This document shows, piece by piece, positions 1 to 9,278 of a stretch of 64,000 bases of DNA; positions within the stretch are counted from its first letter, which is position 1; each line of letters opens with the position of its first letter. This DNA comes from Isoetes taiwanensis. Lineage: Eukaryota; Streptophyta; Lycopodiopsida; Isoetales; Isoetaceae. The notes beneath the pieces were generated by a model. The model was given only the letters and a program-made list of their open reading frames with translations. It ran no database searches and had not been told where the DNA came from. The position numbers were made by a program, and so were the translations under genes. The DNA lies in the NCBI GenBank assembly GCA_021234155.1, contig JAJEKV010000041.1, forward strand, positions 7,696,917 through 7,760,916, given 5' to 3'.

Positions 1-93
1 ATTTTTTACAACATGGGATCATCTCTCCAAGCCTCACTCCAAGTCAGAAAAGAAGACTCAAGGACAAGTGCGCATAATTCAAGCCGATAGACA

Positions 94-1261
94 ATGTCTT
101 GTGCAAAGTTACTTAGGGATGGAATCTTGTTGAGGTATGTAAGTGAAGAAGAATCTGCCTTGATTATTAGGGAGATGCATAAAGGTATTCTGGTGGAGGA
201 CATTTTTGGGGATACCATCGCAAAAAGATTCTCGTGTCCTGGATATTATTGGCCTACTGTTTTTAGAGATTGCTATGAGATCATAAAAACTTGCCATCAA
301 TGTCAAATTTTTAGTAAAAGAATTTTATTACTAGCTGCCTTGAATCCTATCATATCTCCAGGACCTTTTCAAATTTGGGGGCTAGATTATATTGGTCCCA
401 TTAATCCTTCTTCTACAGGTCAACATCAGCATATCATTGTGGCTACAGATTACTTTACTAAGTGGGCAGAAGCTATACCCTTGAGGCAAGCCAATGCCCT
501 CACCATTGCAAGGTTTTTACATGAATTTGTTTGTTCCAGATTTGGTATTCCTTTCCAGATACATTCTGATAGAGGTACTCCCTTTGTTAATGAAGTCATT
601 GCTAATTTGTTGAGCATTTTGAAGGTCAAGCACACCAAAAGTTCTTCATATTATCCCCAGGGTAATGGACAAGCTGAAGCTACTAACAAAGTGCTGAAAA
701 ATATCTTGCAGAAAACAGTTGAGATTAACAAAAAGGATTGGCATATCAAAATAGTGGATGCACTTTGGGCTTATAGAGTCACTATCAAAACAGCTACAAA
801 TCATACACCTTTCAATTTGGTCTATGGCATAGAAGCAGTTCTACCAGTAGAACTTGAGTTACCTTCCTTGAGATTAGCTCATAAGTTGTGCTTACCTTTT
901 GAACATGCCTTACAGGAAAGATTGGACGCCCTATTACACTTAGATGAGTACAGAATGGAAGCTGAGAACACTAATTTGCTGAAAAAGGCTAAAGATCCGG
1001 GCTGCATTCAAGGTCACACACAAAATACAAGGCACTCTTAAGAAAGGAGAGCTTGTTCTCAAATGGAACAAGTCAAAGGAAGACTCAGCTGGCAAATTTG
1101 ACAATATTTGGGAAGGACCCTTTGTAGTGCTGGGACCTGCAGGTACTAATTCTTATTGGTTACAAGAGGTTGCTTCAGGAATGCCATTGCCAAATCCAAT
1201 CAATATCCCTTTGAAAAGGTATTGGGACCAGCATGCTTGCTTGTCCCTCTTCTTACATTAA
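94..1261 (+). pseudogene. Ty3/gypsy integrase, 3' end of a family A polyprotein (frameshifted)
   Basis: Integrase inserts retroelement cDNA into the nuclear genome. The reading frame from 94 to about 1000 shows a partial zinc finger (His29, then TCHQC with Cys67 and Cys70; the second His of HHCC is missing because GGHF is replaced by VEDIF). The catalytic core has Asp98 in WGLDYIGP, Asp159 in HSDRGTPF and Glu195 in GNGQAEATNK, an exact DD(35)E spacing. Near 994 an extra base (GATCCGGGCTGC where the related copies read GATCTGGCTGC) shifts the frame. The C-terminal part, including FDNIWEGPFVVL and INIPLKRYWDQH, continues in another frame to TAA at 1259-1261. The polyprotein start lies outside the window. 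The 3' untranslated region and LTR follow directly. The Ty3/gypsy assignment is firm. Whether the frameshift is real is uncertain. Confidence 0.9.
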
Positions 1262-2091
1262 AAGTTTAGAGATTTATGGTAGGTTTAAAGTAGTTAAATC
1301 AGTTTGACTTTTAAGCACACTATTTTAGTAGCTAGAACAGTTTGACTTTGAGCACATTACTCTAATAAGATTGGTTTCATATTTATAGGTTGATTTGACC
1401 ATATAGCCTCAAGAACAGGGTTGATACTAATGATTACCAAGTGTCATATGCAGGAGCATCCTTCTTCCATTTTTGTTCACCTGTCTTAAAGCATTCCTAC
1501 CATCCATCCAGCCTTCTATTCTTGTTTTTCCATATCTTAACAGCACTCTGCAAAGTCACCGAGTTGCAAGGATTTGAGACTAATTGGTTTGTGTGTTTCC
1601 ATGACAGGTGCACCCTTCCTCCATATTTTTCATCTGTCATAAATAGTCCTACCTTCCATTCAAACTTCTTATTCTTGTTCTCATTCCCTAAAGAAGAAGA
1701 GCACTCTGTAATTCATCTTTACCATCATAGCAGAGTTGCACTTGTTGAGGACCAAGAAGAAGACACACATTTTCTTGTTTTGGCGAAATCTCAAACACTT
1801 GCACACTCACTTCATCTCCATTTCATCACCACCACTTTCACCTTTTCTCACTCACTATATTCCATTCACCATCTTGTCATGCTCACATTCACTTCTGCCT
1901 TTTCTCACTTACCATACTCCATTCACATTATTCCATCACCACATTCACACTCATCAACACTTGCACCCACACTCTCATTCTATCATATTTTCACTTGGAC
2001 ACTTTGGCACAAAGTTGAAGACCCCTCTAGTTATTCAATTTTTCACATCACATGGCTGAGGGGACCAGCCTTTTTTTTTGTTTTGGCGAGA
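1262..2091 (+). other. 3' untranslated region of the family A element
   Basis: This stretch lies between the integrase stop and the LTR. The same sequence, reversed, occurs between integrase and LTR in each of the four downstream tandem copies. It is rich in CAC/TTC words, which gives spurious His- and Ser-rich open frames on the plus strand. No protein is recognised. It ends in GTTTTGGCGAGA just before the LTR; GGCGAGA may be the polypurine primer, but it is short. Confidence 0.7.
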
Positions 2092-3468
2092 TGTTGCCCC
2101 CAAAGGGCAACATGCTAATTGCGGTCTATGCATTCAAACTAGGTCAATTTATCTTAAAAGACTAGGTCGAAGTTTGGAAGATTCTTACATTGATGTGGAG
2201 GTCAAAGGGTGTTCATTCTTCAAGTCAACAAGTGCTCAAGGTTCAAAATTCACATGAGGTACTTTATTTGAGGTCAAAATGCTTAGTCAAGGATATGCTC
2301 TAGAAGATTCTGGGTTATGAAGATTGGAAGACATTGCCTGAAGTTTGGAAGTTGAAGATTGGAAGATTCCCTTATATGGTTCCATCCTTGTCACCATGCT
2401 TTTTGCTTAGCCTTTTTTCCCTTCTTATATCCCTAACCCATCTTTTTACCATTATTTGCTAATTTTCCCATGACATCTCCCTTATTCATTCTTCATGTCC
2501 ACTTTTACACCATTTGCCTGCTTTTTCTTTGCCAAAAACACTTACTCCACACTTTGTTTAGTCATGGATTTTGTTTTTCTACATCCATATCTTATTATTT
2601 TCCATCCCCATCATCCATATGAACCTTTGTTACCCCAGTGGAAGCATAAAAAATCAAAGTGGCGGGCAGGTACTACCCCGACGTCGCTACGGCCGCTAGA
2701 AAATGCCTGATACCCCCTGCCCGCCACTTAGGGTTTTGACCGGTCAAAATGGGTCAAAGTCAACGGTAGCCGAAATTTAAGGACCCATGAACCCTAAATG
2801 TCAGGAATTGCTGAAATCACGCCGGAATCAATTCTATTGCCTTCCTAACCATGCTATTATTGGATTCCCGCTGCTCCTAAACTTAATGAACCACAAATCA
2901 AGCCCTGAAATGCTGGAACCGTTAAAACCTAAATCTATAAACCTGGGAAACAATGACAGAAGAATTTCGAAGGCCCAGAAGCACTCAAACCTTACAGTGA
3001 TCATTGCTGAGTAGGACTAGAAGGATTTGTGAAGACTCTGAGTACTCCCCGATCAAGTCCAAAGAGATTTGGTTGAAATTATCTATTGAAATTATTTACT
3101 GACCTGAAGTTGATACCCTCCTACATTTGAAGTACTGAAGTATTATTACCCAACATTGTTATGATTGATTTACCTCCATGTCAATGAAAATTTGATCCCA
3201 AGTTGAAGAAATTATCTCTGATATGATTCTTTTACAATTTTTGTCATTTCAAAGTACTACAGAAAATCCCCATATACTTTTGATTGCCTTTGGTCCATTT
3301 GCCATCAACCCTTGAAACATCTGGAGCCCATATGTTTTGAAAAATCCAAAAATCCAACACTGCATAGACTGATCACCTTAAGTGATCTGGAGGTTCTAAC
3401 CCCAATTTGAGTGAAAAACTCAGATTGGTTCCTTGTGGTTGACCTTTAAGCCAGGTTTAGGGTCAACA
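2092..3468 (+). repeat. 3' LTR of the family A retrotransposon
   Basis: The LTR begins TGTTGCCCCC and ends GGGTCAACA. The limits come from a solo copy of the same LTR at 47699-49583, which has perfect 5-bp target duplications. This copy is 1377 bp against 1885-1957 bp for the others, so part is deleted. Both ends can fold: TGTTGCCC pairs with GGGCAACA at the start, and GTTGACC pairs with GGTCAAC at the end. A short palindrome, GATCACCTTAAGTGATC, lies at 3371-3387. The matching 5' LTR is outside the window. Confidence 0.85.
2657..2729. repeat. GC-rich inverted repeat inside the LTR
   Basis: AAGTGGCGGGCAGG at 2657-2670 is matched in inverted orientation by CCTGCCCGCCACTT at 2716-2729. The 45-bp spacer is also GC-rich and contains GACGTCGCTACGGCCGCTAG. 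It stands out in an AT-rich LTR. I did not find it in the four other LTR copies, so it may be a small hairpin insertion. Confidence 0.65.
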
Positions 3469-3889
3469 AAACTTTTGACCTAAGTAAAGTCATTTTGATA
3501 CCCTAGGTGACATGTCATCATTCCATGGTGCCACATCATCTCCAAGTACTTCCACATCATTATACACATGTCATCCACATCGTTTCCACTTCATAAAAAA
3601 GTTTTGACTAGAAAAAAGTTATTTTGCCACCTTGCTTGACACATCATCACCCCATAATACAACGTCATCACTCATTTGCCAAGTCACCCCACCAACTTGC
3701 CACCTCATCAAATTTGACCTCCATTTTGAGCCAAAAAGTCAAATGCTCTTTTTTTTGCAAAAAGATTCTCCCATCTTGTACAACATCAAAAAAGATTCCT
3801 TGAGAAAAAAAATTAATTTTTTAAAAAGACCCCATATTGACCTTCATTTTTAAGTTCTTGGGATTCGTGCCAAATTTGAAAAAAAAAAA
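3469..3889. other. Non-coding flank of the LTR with degenerate CATC/CCAC words
   Basis: There is no gene. The stretch is full of imperfect GCCAC, CATCATC and GTCATC words and contains CCTAGGTGACATGT at 3502-3515. That differs at one base from the core of the minisatellite at 56811-59920. It probably derives from another repeat family. Confidence 0.5.
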
Positions 3890-4325
3890 TGTTTCCTATC
3901 CCCCCAAGGGGGGGCCTAGTAACTCCCCCATCCAATCTCCCCCTACCACGTGGTACACCCAGGCGTGTGGGGTGGCAACGGGCCGAATCCCACGTGGGCA
4001 TAGCATGCTCAATTCAATAATGAATGTTTTGGCCTTATCTACTCGAGCCACGTTTTCTAAAAATGCCTGTGGTATATTGTTTCCAAAAACTTCAAGAACC
4101 CTCAAGAACCCGCAAAATCTGGATTTGGGCCGAATTTGCCAAGAACAGGCCAGAAACATGGGATAAAGAAGGGAAAATTATGTTCAGAGAATTTTCGAGG
4201 GTTTTGGGCGCAAGAAGTAATCAAGACATCTCTGATAAAGACCAGTTTGACTGACAAAAGGTAAAAGTGTGGGCTTTTTCTTATGTTCTTGCACAAATTT
4301 TAAGGCTTTATCCTGTTCTTCTCTC
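3890..4325 (+). repeat. Family C LTR-like repeat, copy 1 (left part)
   Basis: This starts TGTTTCCTATCCCCCC followed by AAGGGGGGGCC, a short hairpin at a TG start as in family A LTRs. It aligns with 52459-52900. Both copies share CCAATCTCCCC, CACGTGG, GGCGTGTGGGG, a GATATTGTTT-like word, AATTTGCCAAGAA or AATTGGCCAAGAA, and TTCGAGGG followed by a G-rich word. The alignment is interrupted near 4325 and resumes near 5465. The LTR identity is inferred and no target duplication was found. Confidence 0.55.
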
Positions 4326-5465
4326 AGCAACAATGATTGACAACAAGCGCAGAGCCGACGCGGTCCACCCCCGTCATGCGGTCTTTGTTGTTGTTAAGCC
4401 GGGCACGCCGCTTGTGCGGACATCGTCCATGAGACGTCGATGAACGACGACCCGCAGAGCCGACGCGGTCCACCCCGCGCGCGGCACGGTCTTTGTTGCC
4501 AAGGCAGCCGGGCACGCCGCAGAAACGGACACGCCCCGGCGACGCCTGACCCAGCCGGCATGTCTGGACACGTGGAGTGTCTAGCATAATATCGTCTAGG
4601 CTGAACTTTTGTGGCACGCATGGCTCAGTATCAAACGTGAATCCAAGCTCTCTGAAAAGATGACGCGCATCATTTTCTATACTCCTTGCCAACCCCCATC
4701 AGGAAAACTACGAATATCTTCGTCACACTGGAGATTATTTGCAGGGTCAGAACTTGATAAGAATGCATTCGCCGCAGCTGCAAGATAAGACTCATTTGTG
4801 CACAGTCCCATATTAGCCATTTCTTGTGAGTCAAATGGTATAGCTTGATCTTGGGAATTCACATTGAATGGCTCAAAGTTATTAGTGCCTCCACCACCAT
4901 CTGCAAGTGCCTTTTGTTCAGCAGAGAATGCATTAGTTTGTTTCAGTGCAAGGTCCGCTTGGTTCGCTTAATCGATCACATCCGGCTTCCGATAATGGCG
5001 GTGACATAACAGAAACTTGTGCTTGTTTAACATAACAGAAACAACATACAATACAAATAACACAAAAAAAAAAAAAAAAACTGATTGTTCCCATTCATAA
5101 AATAAGCTTATACAACGACAACACAAATAGATAAAAAAACTTATTGTTTCCATTCATAAAAAAAGCTTATACATTACTTATGTCCATCCTGAGGACGTGA
5201 CAGTTTGATGCAACCATTTGCACCATTATCTGCACCATTAACGTCGTTTTCTCTTTGTTTGGCTCAGTGAGCCATTCTACCAGTCGTTCCTCGCAGGGAA
5301 CGCCAGATGTTAGTGCAATCAGAAGCTCCTTTTCACTCATCTTTGCCACGATGGTGAAGGGAGGGTTCTCAGCGGGAGAAGCAGGGGGGTTGCTGGAGGT
5401 GTCTTCCCTTGGAGGAGGAGGAGGGGGAGGATTACTGCTAGAAGGAATATATATGGATTACTTGA
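4324..5465 (-). pseudogene. Captured minus-strand gene fragment, family unknown, with GC-rich tail
   Basis: The second family C copy (52459-53100) lacks this stretch, so it looks like an insertion of about 1.1 kb. On the minus strand a first open piece (about 5450-5167) has seven consecutive prolines and then a helical segment with MSEKELLIALTSGVP and ERLVEWLTEPNKEKTTLM. It ends in a stop at 5167. A second piece (about 4960-4680) reads GGGGTNNFEPFNVNSQDQ and MANMGLCTNESYLAAAANAF. A third (about 4690-4560) reads ENDARHLFRELGFTFDTEP. A GC-rich stretch with two direct repeats (4348-4411 and 4453-4520) follows. The composition and amino-acid patterns look like former exons, but I do not recognise the protein. 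No complete gene is present. Confidence 0.45.
4348..4520. repeat. GC-rich direct repeat, two copies of about 65 bp
   Basis: CGCAGAGCCGACGCGGTCCA begins both copies (4348-4411 and 4453-4520). Both also contain GTCTTTGTTG and GCCGGGCACGCCGC. The spacing is 105 bp. The GC content is far above the neighbourhood. Confidence 0.8.
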
Positions 5466-5620
5466 AGCAAATTGCCTAAATTCTATTGTGTGACTATTTT
5501 GATCATGTGCCCAAGACATCTGATCTTGGGAATGACTCAATTGACTGTATGCTATTCATATGAATGAAAATCCGACCCTTGGCACTGAAACTATATTCAA
5601 CTTGCATCCAACATTGCAAA
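5466..5620 (+). repeat. Family C LTR-like repeat, copy 1 (right part)
   Basis: The alignment to copy 2 resumes here: GTGCCCAAGAC followed by a CTTGGGA word, then GAATGAAAATCCGA-CC, matches 52987-53063. An inverted match to the same GTGCCCAAGAC segment occurs at about 6505-6560, so a third fragment of the family lies nearby on the minus strand. Confidence 0.5.
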
Positions 5621-8066
5621 ATGAGGTAAAGTGAAAAGGTAAAAGTGATATTTGGAAAAACAAAAACCAAGCCTAGCACATCTCAGGAAGATTGCATTTC
5701 ACTCTGTAAACTGAACAAGTCTCAAAAAGAAAAAGAAGGAAAAATTAGTTTAAACTGTTTAAGGTTAGAGTTGTCTGTAAAATTGATTATTTTTAAGCAA
5801 GTTTTAGCATCATATTTTGAGTTATACATTGCATAGAGAGACATTAGAGCAAGTAGAAAGTATTACACTCATAAGGATGTCAAAAATCATTTTACAAAAG
5901 CCTGTTTGCTATTTTTGCAAAATTGTAGCATTCTAGTCAAAAAATCATCCATTTTGTTCATTTATGCACTAATTCTTGTCAGACAAGTTGATTTTCCCTG
6001 CTTGCAGACATGTCAGAGATGTCAAGAGTTGTCAAAAGACAAAGAAGATCTCTAAAATTTGACCTGCAAAAATTTGCTTGCTGTTTTGTCTTTGTAACAG
6101 TCTTTGTGCAAAAAAATTGAATTTCAAGGCATTATAGCATAATTCATTGCCAAAAACTTGCTGATCCTTGTGTGCAGACCTGTCAAAGATAGGATCAAGT
6201 GTCAGAAATTGAAAATGACTCATACTTTGAGAGGATGCAAGTTACCTTATGAAAATGCAATTGAGGACTAATATGAGCAGAATTTTAGCCTAAGTTGTGC
6301 AAACAGAGATCTCTATTAAGGGATAAGCATTTTAATCATCATTCACCTATTTTGTGTATGCTTATATGCAACTATTTCTGTAATACCTCTCGTGCCTAAA
6401 TGCAAAGAGCCACTGTCAGATTTTTATGATGCAAAACACAATGTCAAAATCATTCACAAATGTATTCCAAGGCGGATTTTCATTCACTTGAGAGTCACAC
6501 AGCAAGCAAAGATAATCCCAAGCTCGATGTCTTGGGCACAGAATCAAATCAAGTATTCAGTCAGGTAAATAAAATATTAATAATTTGTGCATAATCCAGC
6601 ATGTGGAAGGCCGTGTTTTTATGGAAAAGGGTATGGAAGTCTTAAGATGAGGATCATGGGAGATAGTTATGCCAAGAACTCAAATGGAAACATCACATAC
6701 CAAGAACACTTCAAGGGGTCTTCAAATCTTCAAAGTTGCCTTGCTTGAATCAACTTCCCTAGCATACTTGAGTGATCTTTCATGAATATCTTTAGGCGAT
6801 TCTTTGACTTTTGTAGCTTCCCTTAGGAATTTTGCACTTTCTCTCACCATTTGACTTCTAGAGAGAGAATTTGACCCTAGAACATGGGTATGGCCAAATC
6901 AAGTGAAGAATTTTTGCTTTTACGAGATGATGATGGTGTGAAGGATGTGTGAGGTATGCATGTCATATGAAAGAGAAGTTTTGACTAGAAAAAATCTCCT
7001 AAGCTAACTTGCTTTAGGATATGAAAGCTAGGCATGGCATTTGAGGTTATATGGGTGTGTTTTTATGGAAAAGGGTATGGAAGTCTTAAGTTGAGGATCA
7101 TGGGAGATAGTTATGCCAAGAACTCAAATGGAAACATCACATACCAAGAACACTTCAAGGGGTCTTCAAATCTTCAAAGTTGTCTTGCTTGAATCACCAT
7201 CCCTAGCATACTTGAGTGATCTTTCATGAATATCTTCACTTTGGTCTTCAAGTCTCCACTTCATAATGTGCAAAGATGTATTCTCTTCAAATGAACTATG
7301 CTTGTGTATCTGTGTTCAAATTCCAAGTGTAAGCACGAGTAAATCACAATGTGTCTTGCTCTTCTATGCTGCATAATATGGCAGCATCATGCCAAACAAA
7401 AAGAACAGGCTGGTCCCCCAGCCTATTATTTTTTGCCAATGATCAAAGTAGAATTCCAGCTAGCTGACAATATAGAGGTGTGTTTGGCAGCTTAATGGAC
7501 CTGCAATGGATTAAAAGAAGAGGTGATGGCAGATGTTCAGGATGATAAGAATATGATTATGAATGTGAACTGCAAGTGAACCTGCATGACAAGTATGATC
7601 ATTAATGGAGAAAATGAGCTGCTAGATGGAAATATGACAGCAGCCTAGTGAATTTAATGGGAAGAAATAGTGAACTGAAGTGTCTCATGTGAATCAAGGG
7701 CAACTCTTGTACAGATTACTATGGAATGAATGCCTTAGAGTGCACCTGCATGTGACAACAGATTGATTAGCATAATGAGCTGCTGTTATGGTGGGGATGG
7801 TAGCAGCTATAGAGATGAAGATATATGGAGAGAAATGTGTGAATATGAGATGTATGAGTGTAAATTCAGATGCACCTGCATGGAATTCAGGACTTAAGCA
7901 AAAGGCAGATTTGTTTTGAACTTCGAATAAGTTGACACCTGTATAACTCTCATTGTTCTTGCATTAGTCTCAGTTGTGGAAGCCTTGAACTTAAAAGCTC
8001 TGTCTAAGCAACTCCTTGAATTTGAAAACACGTACTATTTACCAAATACTTCTGCATTATTTTTTG

Positions 8067-8068
<2 letters not shown>
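5621..8068. other. Non-coding repeat remnants
   Basis: I see no credible gene here. Open frames are short and lack domain signals. The stretch contains a minus-strand fragment of family C (about 6505-6560) and a 180-bp direct repeat listed separately. The rest is AT-rich and featureless to me. Confidence 0.5.
6613..7236. repeat. 180-bp direct repeat, copies at 6613-6792 and 7057-7236
   Basis: Both copies begin GTGTTTTTATGGAAAAGGGT and end GATCTTTCATGAATATCTT, with only a few substitutions between them (for example AAGATGAGG against AAGTTGAGG). The offset is 444 bp. The spacer between them is unique. This fits a local tandem duplication followed by divergence or deletion. Confidence 0.85.

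Positions 8069-8098
<30 letters not shown>
8069..8098. repeat. Poly(T) tract of 30 bases
   Basis: An uninterrupted T run directly downstream (in minus-strand sense) of the element B integrase end. It may be a retroposed poly(A) tail or simple slippage; nothing decides between them. Confidence 0.7.
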
Positions 8099-8100
<2 letters not shown>

Positions 8101-8159
8101 AATCTAAGTCAATCCAAAAGCAAATTAAACTAGCCTACCTATAGATCCTAAATGAACTT

Positions 8160-8438
8160 TTAGCTAAACAAACTTAAGGCAACATGTCGTTGCCAGTACC
8201 TCTTTAAGTGTAAGATGTTGATAGGATTTAACAATTCTCTGCCATCAAGTACATCTCTCAGCCAATAGGAGTCTTTCCCTGCCTTACCAATTACTTCAAA
8301 AGGCCCCTCCCAAAGATTTTCAAACTTTGCTGCTATGTCTTCCCTTGCCTTGTTCCATTTAAAAACCAGTTCACCTGATTTGAGAGTGCCTTGGAGCTTC
8401 TCAGCAGCTTTAAATGCTGCTATATCTTTGGCCTTTTT
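8160..8438 (-). pseudogene. Integrase C-terminal end, probably the distal part of element B
   Basis: The minus-strand frame reads KKAKDIAAFKAAEKLQGTL at its start, then GELVFKWNKAREDIAAKF, LWEGPFEVIGKAGKDSYWL and LLNPINILHLKRYW, and stops at TAA (8160-8162). This is the C-terminal DNA-binding region of Ty3/gypsy integrases. It starts exactly where the element B integrase at 15183 breaks off (after ENAVIINK). In the family A protein those two parts are adjacent (NTNLLKKAKD). I infer that the 6.7 kb between them is an insertion. Confidence 0.8.
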
Positions 8439-8561
8439 GGGTTGCCCCTAGGGGGCAAACCCTTGTTTATGTGGGTTTGTGGAATATCCAGGTATATGCT
8501 GGTATATGCTTAAAATATTCTGGTGACTGCTCCAAACTGGTTGTTGCCAGTAAACTCTCGA

Positions 8562-8951
8562 TCAGCCTTGTTGCCGGATGGTGATGTTCGAAACCCCTAA
8601 CCGGAATGAAATTTCATTTTGTGGAGTGCAAGATAAGCTTCTAGGGTAAATCATTTGCTGCAGGAAAATGACTTTATGAACTTCTGGCATGGTACGGTGA
8701 ACGGCTGCAACAATCTTCTTGCGGCCTATGCAGCAGCAGAATTTTCGAGACTCATAAGATGTAGGGGATGGCGTAAATTCTGTAGCATTTGGATCAAGGC
8801 TCACCTGCTGAGGTAAAGACAAAGGCAGGTTTGATGTCTCTGAGTTTGGTTGATCCAATTCAGAAATATTTGCAATGGGTTCTTCTAAGTTTTTTGCATA
8901 TGCAGACATCAAAGATTGGATTCTCATGTTCGTTGGGACCCTGGGAGCCAT
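8562..8951 (-). CDS. Hypothetical ORF, 129 residues, no recognised domain
   Basis: The minus-strand frame starts MAPRVPTNMRIQSLMSAYAK, has a Ser/Pro-rich middle (LPLSLPQQVSLDPN) and a Cys-rich patch (KFCCCIGRKK). It is 129 codons long and ends in a stop at 8562. It could be an N-terminal exon of a captured gene. I do not recognise it, see no membrane segment, and cannot exclude chance. Confidence 0.25.
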   Translation of the reverse strand: MAPRVPTNMRIQSLMSAYAKNLEEPIANISELDQPNSETSNLPLSLPQQVSLDPNATEFTPSPTSYESRKFCCCIGRKKIVAAVHRTMPEVHKVIFLQQMIYPRSLSCTPQNEISFRLGVSNITIRQQG

Positions 8952-9278
8952 AGCGCATGGATTGATAATGCCCGCTTTTTTTCGTCTTTGGAAGTTTGAT
9001 TAACGGCTTAGGTAGCTTGATGAACGATTCCCATGAAATGTATAGCCAAGTATCCCGGTACCACCAAATGCATGGATAAATTTAAGTTAATCGCTTTTCA
9101 ATTGAATACAACTCATCTTGCTTCGCAGAAAAGCTATTTTTCTCGTCTATCCGGGCCTTGCCTTGGTGGCATCGTGAGCAGGTGCAGAACTAAGTTGATT
9201 TTGTAATGCTAAGGACCTGGATCAGTGTATTTGGCAACCATTTCATTCATTAATGTTTTTATTGTGGGATTTGAGCAG

